A stretch of 64,000 bases of DNA from Pelotomaculum schinkii (GTDB lineage Bacteria; Bacillota; Desulfotomaculia; Desulfotomaculales; Pelotomaculaceae), in NCBI RefSeq assembly GCF_004369205.1, contig NZ_QFGA01000001.1, positions 1,674,001-1,738,000 of the forward strand. The letters run 5' to 3'. Below the pieces are notes generated by a model. That model had not been told where the DNA came from and did not search any database. It saw only the letters and a list, made by a program, of their open reading frames with translations. Positions 62,001 to 64,000 of this stretch are shown here, one piece after another. Position 1 is the stretch's first letter. Each line of letters opens with the position of its first letter. Made by a program: the position numbers and the translations under genes.

Positions 62001-62475
62001 CTTTACCCGACGGGTTACCGGGGAGATGGCCGGGAAGGCCGCTGCTCATGAAATTAGGGAAACGATACTGGGGGGCGTTTAATAACTCATCCACCGTAAA
62101 GGTAACTTTAAACTTGTCTCCGGAAGTAAATCTGATCTGTGTGGCTTCCGGTTTGAGTCCCCCGGCTAAATCAAGCAGGTCGGTCAGTTTGACGCCCTGC
62201 CCCCTGTACCAGCTCTTGGTGGGCCAAGTGTTAATCGTGCTGTAGATTACATCTTGCTGTTGTAAATAAACCCCTTCTGATACTGACTCCGTACCCCGGA
62301 GCTGGTTTTGGGTAATGGTCACGGGCCCGGGGCCGTTCAGTCCGGGACCCGATATTGTAATGTCGCTCCCGGCGGCCAGGGCGTCCGCGGGCGCCGTCAG
62401 ACTAACCGTACCAACAAGCATCAGCAAAACCAGGACAAGCATCAAGAGCTTATAGCGCCATTTCTTTTGCTTCAT
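59059..62475 (-). CDS. Large S-layer-anchored protein with two molybdopterin-binding-like domains
   Basis: A 1138-residue secreted protein. It has a signal peptide (1-34), a molybdopterin-binding-like domain 1 (35-220), a chitobiase-C repeat (225-310) and a DUF1533 domain (325-412). A second molybdopterin-binding-like domain (420-575) and chitobiase-C repeat follow, then two ZU5-like domains (about 700-940) and three SLH repeats (945-1130). Residues 30-320 are almost the same as in the 44413 protein, a recent duplication. GGAGG lies 10 bases before the ATG. It is placed directly after ecfT. Confidence 0.82.
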   Translation of the reverse strand: MKQKKWRYKLLMLVLVLLMLVGTVSLTAPADALAAGSDITISGPGLNGPGPVTITQNQLRGTESVSEGVYLQQQDVIYSTINTWPTKSWYRGQGVKLTDLLDLAGGLKPEATQIRFTSGDKFKVTFTVDELLNAPQYRFPNFMSSGLPGHLPGNPSGKVLVDTIIAHRSFSAQSYDDILDAENFNRSDANLLLYGQRAVTQQTNSRFSKWVVQIEVLTDPVPKWDNPTVTPAPGVVPAGTMVEMHSPFDDEDKVHYTLDGSDPTIDSPMYNWIAKRWWSSRPDDLAEINHKIGPLNRDTTVKAVVIGPGRSDSDIVTFSYQVPDSALLTADVTDNVVGQPVELTFTDDAAWRAAITGVSVDGADLVDGGYTVSAGKITIAATVFTKAKDYTVVVKATGYEDACVTQTIKAGSGGNPDGDVKLTITGDGVAAEKTYTLAQLQAMDQYEQVYSAINTWPSKRWCVGKGVKLRTLLNEAGMKSSASLIKFTASDGVTRTLTVQELLKDRRYYFPGLKDNDENGGQVPGSSAGRQEVEPILALESAEGSVAPGDMNGINALLLMLGQRAVTEQNLQLFLKYVVKIEVSTEAPDKWDEPEAEPDSGEVAPGTLVKLSSEINDDDKIHYTTDGSPPTIDSPMYNWIASRWWSSRESEVDSINHPIEITEDTTIKAVTIGPGKRNSNVVTFTYKVKEDPTESSKISSSQGGAVEFGSGEALIEIPPGALTNSDAEVGIRKVSNPPAVPSGFKLLGSVYEFLVDGEKSYSFAQSVTITLHFDPGALGEGEIPSIYYYDEELEQWVNLGGEVSGNTITIQVDHFTKFAVMVAGEPGVATGLITPGEGGTVSLGSEAAIEIPAGALTGSSAVEVKIEKVAAPPAAPAGFKPAGSAYAFSVDGKSSYSFAKSVTIKLSFDPDTINGGETPAIYCYDEKSEQWVNLGGEVSGNSITVQVDHFTMFAVMVVVQEPALTDIAGHWAFDSINKLLATGSIGGYPDGTFRPDNPISRAEFITVLVKAFGLEHKKGKSFADTAGHWAEEYIATATACGIVNGYDGGNFGPDELITREQMAVMIVKAAKIAPAAENPSFDDSDSISGWAAEAVNTAAGSGIMKGYPDNTIRPQGNATRAEAVTVIIDALNISSSNS

Positions 62476-62540
62476 CGGTTACCTACCTCCATACCTCTGA
62501 TATTTATTGGCCGGAGCTTATTACAGCTATCCGACAGCCT

Positions 62541-63272
62541 TTAATAAAGGAAATCCTGCGCCAGCACCGCGATCGTTGCTATAACAAAGAAACCCATTAC
62601 CACATAGTCTGCGACTCTGTACTGTAAAAGGCGCAGGTAAGTCCGCCGCCGGTATACTCTAAACGCCCTCGCTTCCATAGTGATAGCCAGCTGGTAGGCC
62701 TTGAGCATCACGCTGGAGAGCAGGGGAGCAAAGAGATGCGTGTAAAATTTTATCTTGTGCCTCCATGGTATTCTTTGCAGGTCAACCCCCCGGAGCTGCA
62801 TCGCCACGAGAGTGTCTTTGATTTCTTCTATAAAAACAGGCAGGAAGCGAAGCGCCACCAGGACCATAAAAGCTATTTCGTAAGGGATTTTTAACTGCAC
62901 CAGGGCAAGGACATAGTCTTTGGAGTTGCTGGTCAGGATGATCATGGCCGAACTGAAAAAAGTAAGCAGCCTGAATAAAATAGAAAGAGAGGAATGAATA
63001 CCGTTGGTCGTAAGGATATTAACGCCCTGAAAAGAAAGCATCACTTCACCGCCTGCTGTAAAAACGCTTTGAATTATCAGCATCAATAGGAGCAAAGGCA
63101 GCAATTTTTTAAACCGCATAACCATACGGAAAAAATTGATACGCATCAGTAATAAAACGACCAGCGTAAAAACGAACAATAAAAGCAACGGCCGGGGTTC
63201 ATTAAGAAAAACAGCCAGCGTTGAAAGACAAATAATAATCACTATTTTGGTCCTGGGGTCAAGGCCGGTCAT
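62541..63272 (-). CDS. ecfT: Energy-coupling factor transporter membrane protein EcfT (CbiQ-like)
   Basis: A 243-residue membrane protein of the EcfT/CbiQ family. Five or six helices are followed by the two coupling motifs, MQLRGVDL (about residue 155) and MEARAFR (about 195), which bind the ATPases. It joins an S component to the ATPases of an ECF importer. There is no S component next to it in this window. Its ATPase partner gene ends 12 bp upstream. Confidence 0.9.
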   Translation of the reverse strand: MTGLDPRTKIVIIICLSTLAVFLNEPRPLLLLFVFTLVVLLLMRINFFRMVMRFKKLLPLLLLMLIIQSVFTAGGEVMLSFQGVNILTTNGIHSSLSILFRLLTFFSSAMIILTSNSKDYVLALVQLKIPYEIAFMVLVALRFLPVFIEEIKDTLVAMQLRGVDLQRIPWRHKIKFYTHLFAPLLSSVMLKAYQLAITMEARAFRVYRRRTYLRLLQYRVADYVVMGFFVIATIAVLAQDFLY

Positions 63273-63284
63273 GCTGTATATCCC

Positions 63285-63944
63285 CTATTCTTCGATGAAC
63301 TGTCCGTCCCGGAGCCCGATTAACCGGGTGGCGTACCTGTTTATAAATTTTTGATCATGGCTGATGAGCACGACTCCCCTGCCGGCGCCGAGCACCTTAT
63401 CCAGGTAATCACCCAGTACTTTTTTGCGATAGGGATCCAGGCCCGTTGTCGGTTCATCAAGCAACAGTAACCCGGGCTCCAGCGCAAAGACGGCTGCGAG
63501 AGCCAGACGTCTTTTTTCCCCGGCGCTGAGGCTAAGGGGATAAGCTTGCGCGTGCCGGGTCAATTCAAAGTAGTCCATCACCTCTCTGACTTTTTGCGCC
63601 GCCTGGTCCGGCGGCAAACCCAGATTACGCACACCGAAGTCAATCTCTTCCTCCACTGTCTCACAGAACAACTGTTTATCAGGGTTTTGAAAAACATACC
63701 CGATTTGGCGGCCGATTTGGGCCAGAGTCAGGGAGGTCAATAACTGTCCGTTTAATTTGATCCGTCCTTTTGTCGGAGTCAATATCCCTGTAAGTAGTTT
63801 TGAAAAGGTCGTTTTACCGCTGCCGTTCGCTCCGGTAATCGCGGTAACACCTTTATTAAAGATGCTTAAATTGATCTCTCGTAAAACGGGCCTGCTTTGG
63901 CCAGGATAACAAAAAGAAACATTTTCCAACTCTATATAAGCCAT
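63285..63944 (-). CDS. ecfA: Energy-coupling factor transporter ATPase EcfA
   Basis: A 219-residue ABC ATPase. Walker A is GANGSGKT, Q-loop YVFQNPDKQLF, signature LSAGEKRRLALA, Walker B LLLLDEPTTGLD and switch His SHD. The QNPDxQ stretch is typical of ECF and cobalt/nickel ATPases. ECF importers need two ATPase subunits; a second could be encoded to the right of the window, or this one may act as a homodimer. Confidence 0.92.
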   Translation of the reverse strand: MAYIELENVSFCYPGQSRPVLREINLSIFNKGVTAITGANGSGKTTFSKLLTGILTPTKGRIKLNGQLLTSLTLAQIGRQIGYVFQNPDKQLFCETVEEEIDFGVRNLGLPPDQAAQKVREVMDYFELTRHAQAYPLSLSAGEKRRLALAAVFALEPGLLLLDEPTTGLDPYRKKVLGDYLDKVLGAGRGVVLISHDQKFINRYATRLIGLRDGQFIEE

Positions 63945-64000
63945 TAGACCAGCCTCGGCTATGCTGAAAATACATACGGACTAGGCAACGCAATCAGCCT

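Noticed and set aside
36797-63944. Genuine molybdoenzymes (sulfite oxidase/YedY) in the surface cluster
   Set aside because: In most domains the Mo-ligating Cys position reads YSxINxWP, without Cys. I therefore call them molybdopterin-binding-like and claim no catalysis.

Overview
The window looks like chromosome from an anaerobic Gram-positive bacterium of the Clostridia, most likely Peptococcaceae (Pelotomaculum/Desulfotomaculum-like). That placement is inference from gene content: a T-box leader, an rnfCDGEAB operon with ApbE, S-layer homology (SLH) proteins, many lipoproteins without outer-membrane machinery, and numerous short dispersed repeats. No rRNA, tRNA, CRISPR array or intact transposase was recognised.

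Layout. 0.2-3.2 kb: branched-chain amino-acid uptake genes livK and livH behind a tandem T-box leader. 3.2-8 kb: ordinary chromosomal genes (LysE exporter, LapA-like protein, processive glycosyltransferase, TGS GTPase, YaiI-like protein). 8.1-8.6 kb: four tandem 139-bp repeats, each encoding the same 23-residue hydrophobic peptide. 8.9-14 kb: a complete oligopeptide ABC operon. 14.2-16.1 kb: HD-GYP protein plus DUF5317. 16.1-19.8 kb: glycogen phosphorylase surrounded by 228-bp MITE-like elements. 19.8-22.4 kb: an operon of NusG-II protein, Gx-type transporter, MobB-like GTPase and APH-like kinase. 22.8-27.7 kb: a duplicated ion-transporter/universal-stress-protein module, with one usp reduced to a remnant and one leader triplicated. 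28.1-34.5 kb: the Rnf complex and its flavin transferase ApbE. 34.9-36.5 kb: a TrmO-FmdE fusion and an unknown protein.

The most interesting part is 36.8-64 kb, all on the minus strand. It encodes nine secreted, lipid-anchored or SLH-anchored proteins built from divergent copies of a sulfite-oxidase/YedY-like (molybdopterin-binding-like) fold, plus one SLH protein and one phosphatase without it. These domains are mixed with chitobiase-like C-terminal repeats, Shr-like hemoglobin-interacting (DUF1533) domains, a DUF4430 (transcobalamin-like) domain, an RCC1 propeller and ZU5-like domains. In the same run are an ExbB/MotA channel protein, an ExbD-like DUF2149 protein, a surface protein with a Pro/Glu-rich linker and C-terminal membrane anchor, a NapH-like ferredoxin, an FMN-binding lipoprotein and an EcfT/EcfA energising module. 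A molybdenum/tungsten-cofactor (Moco) riboswitch with terminator precedes the RCC1-containing gene.

My reading is that this is a cell-surface system, possibly powered by the ExbB/DUF2149 pair and the ECF ATPase, that handles a metal cofactor (Moco/Tuco, corrinoid or heme-like) or carries electrons across the envelope. Rnf and ApbE would supply ion-motive force and flavinylation. The domain assignments and riboswitch are seen in sequence; the integrated function is inference.
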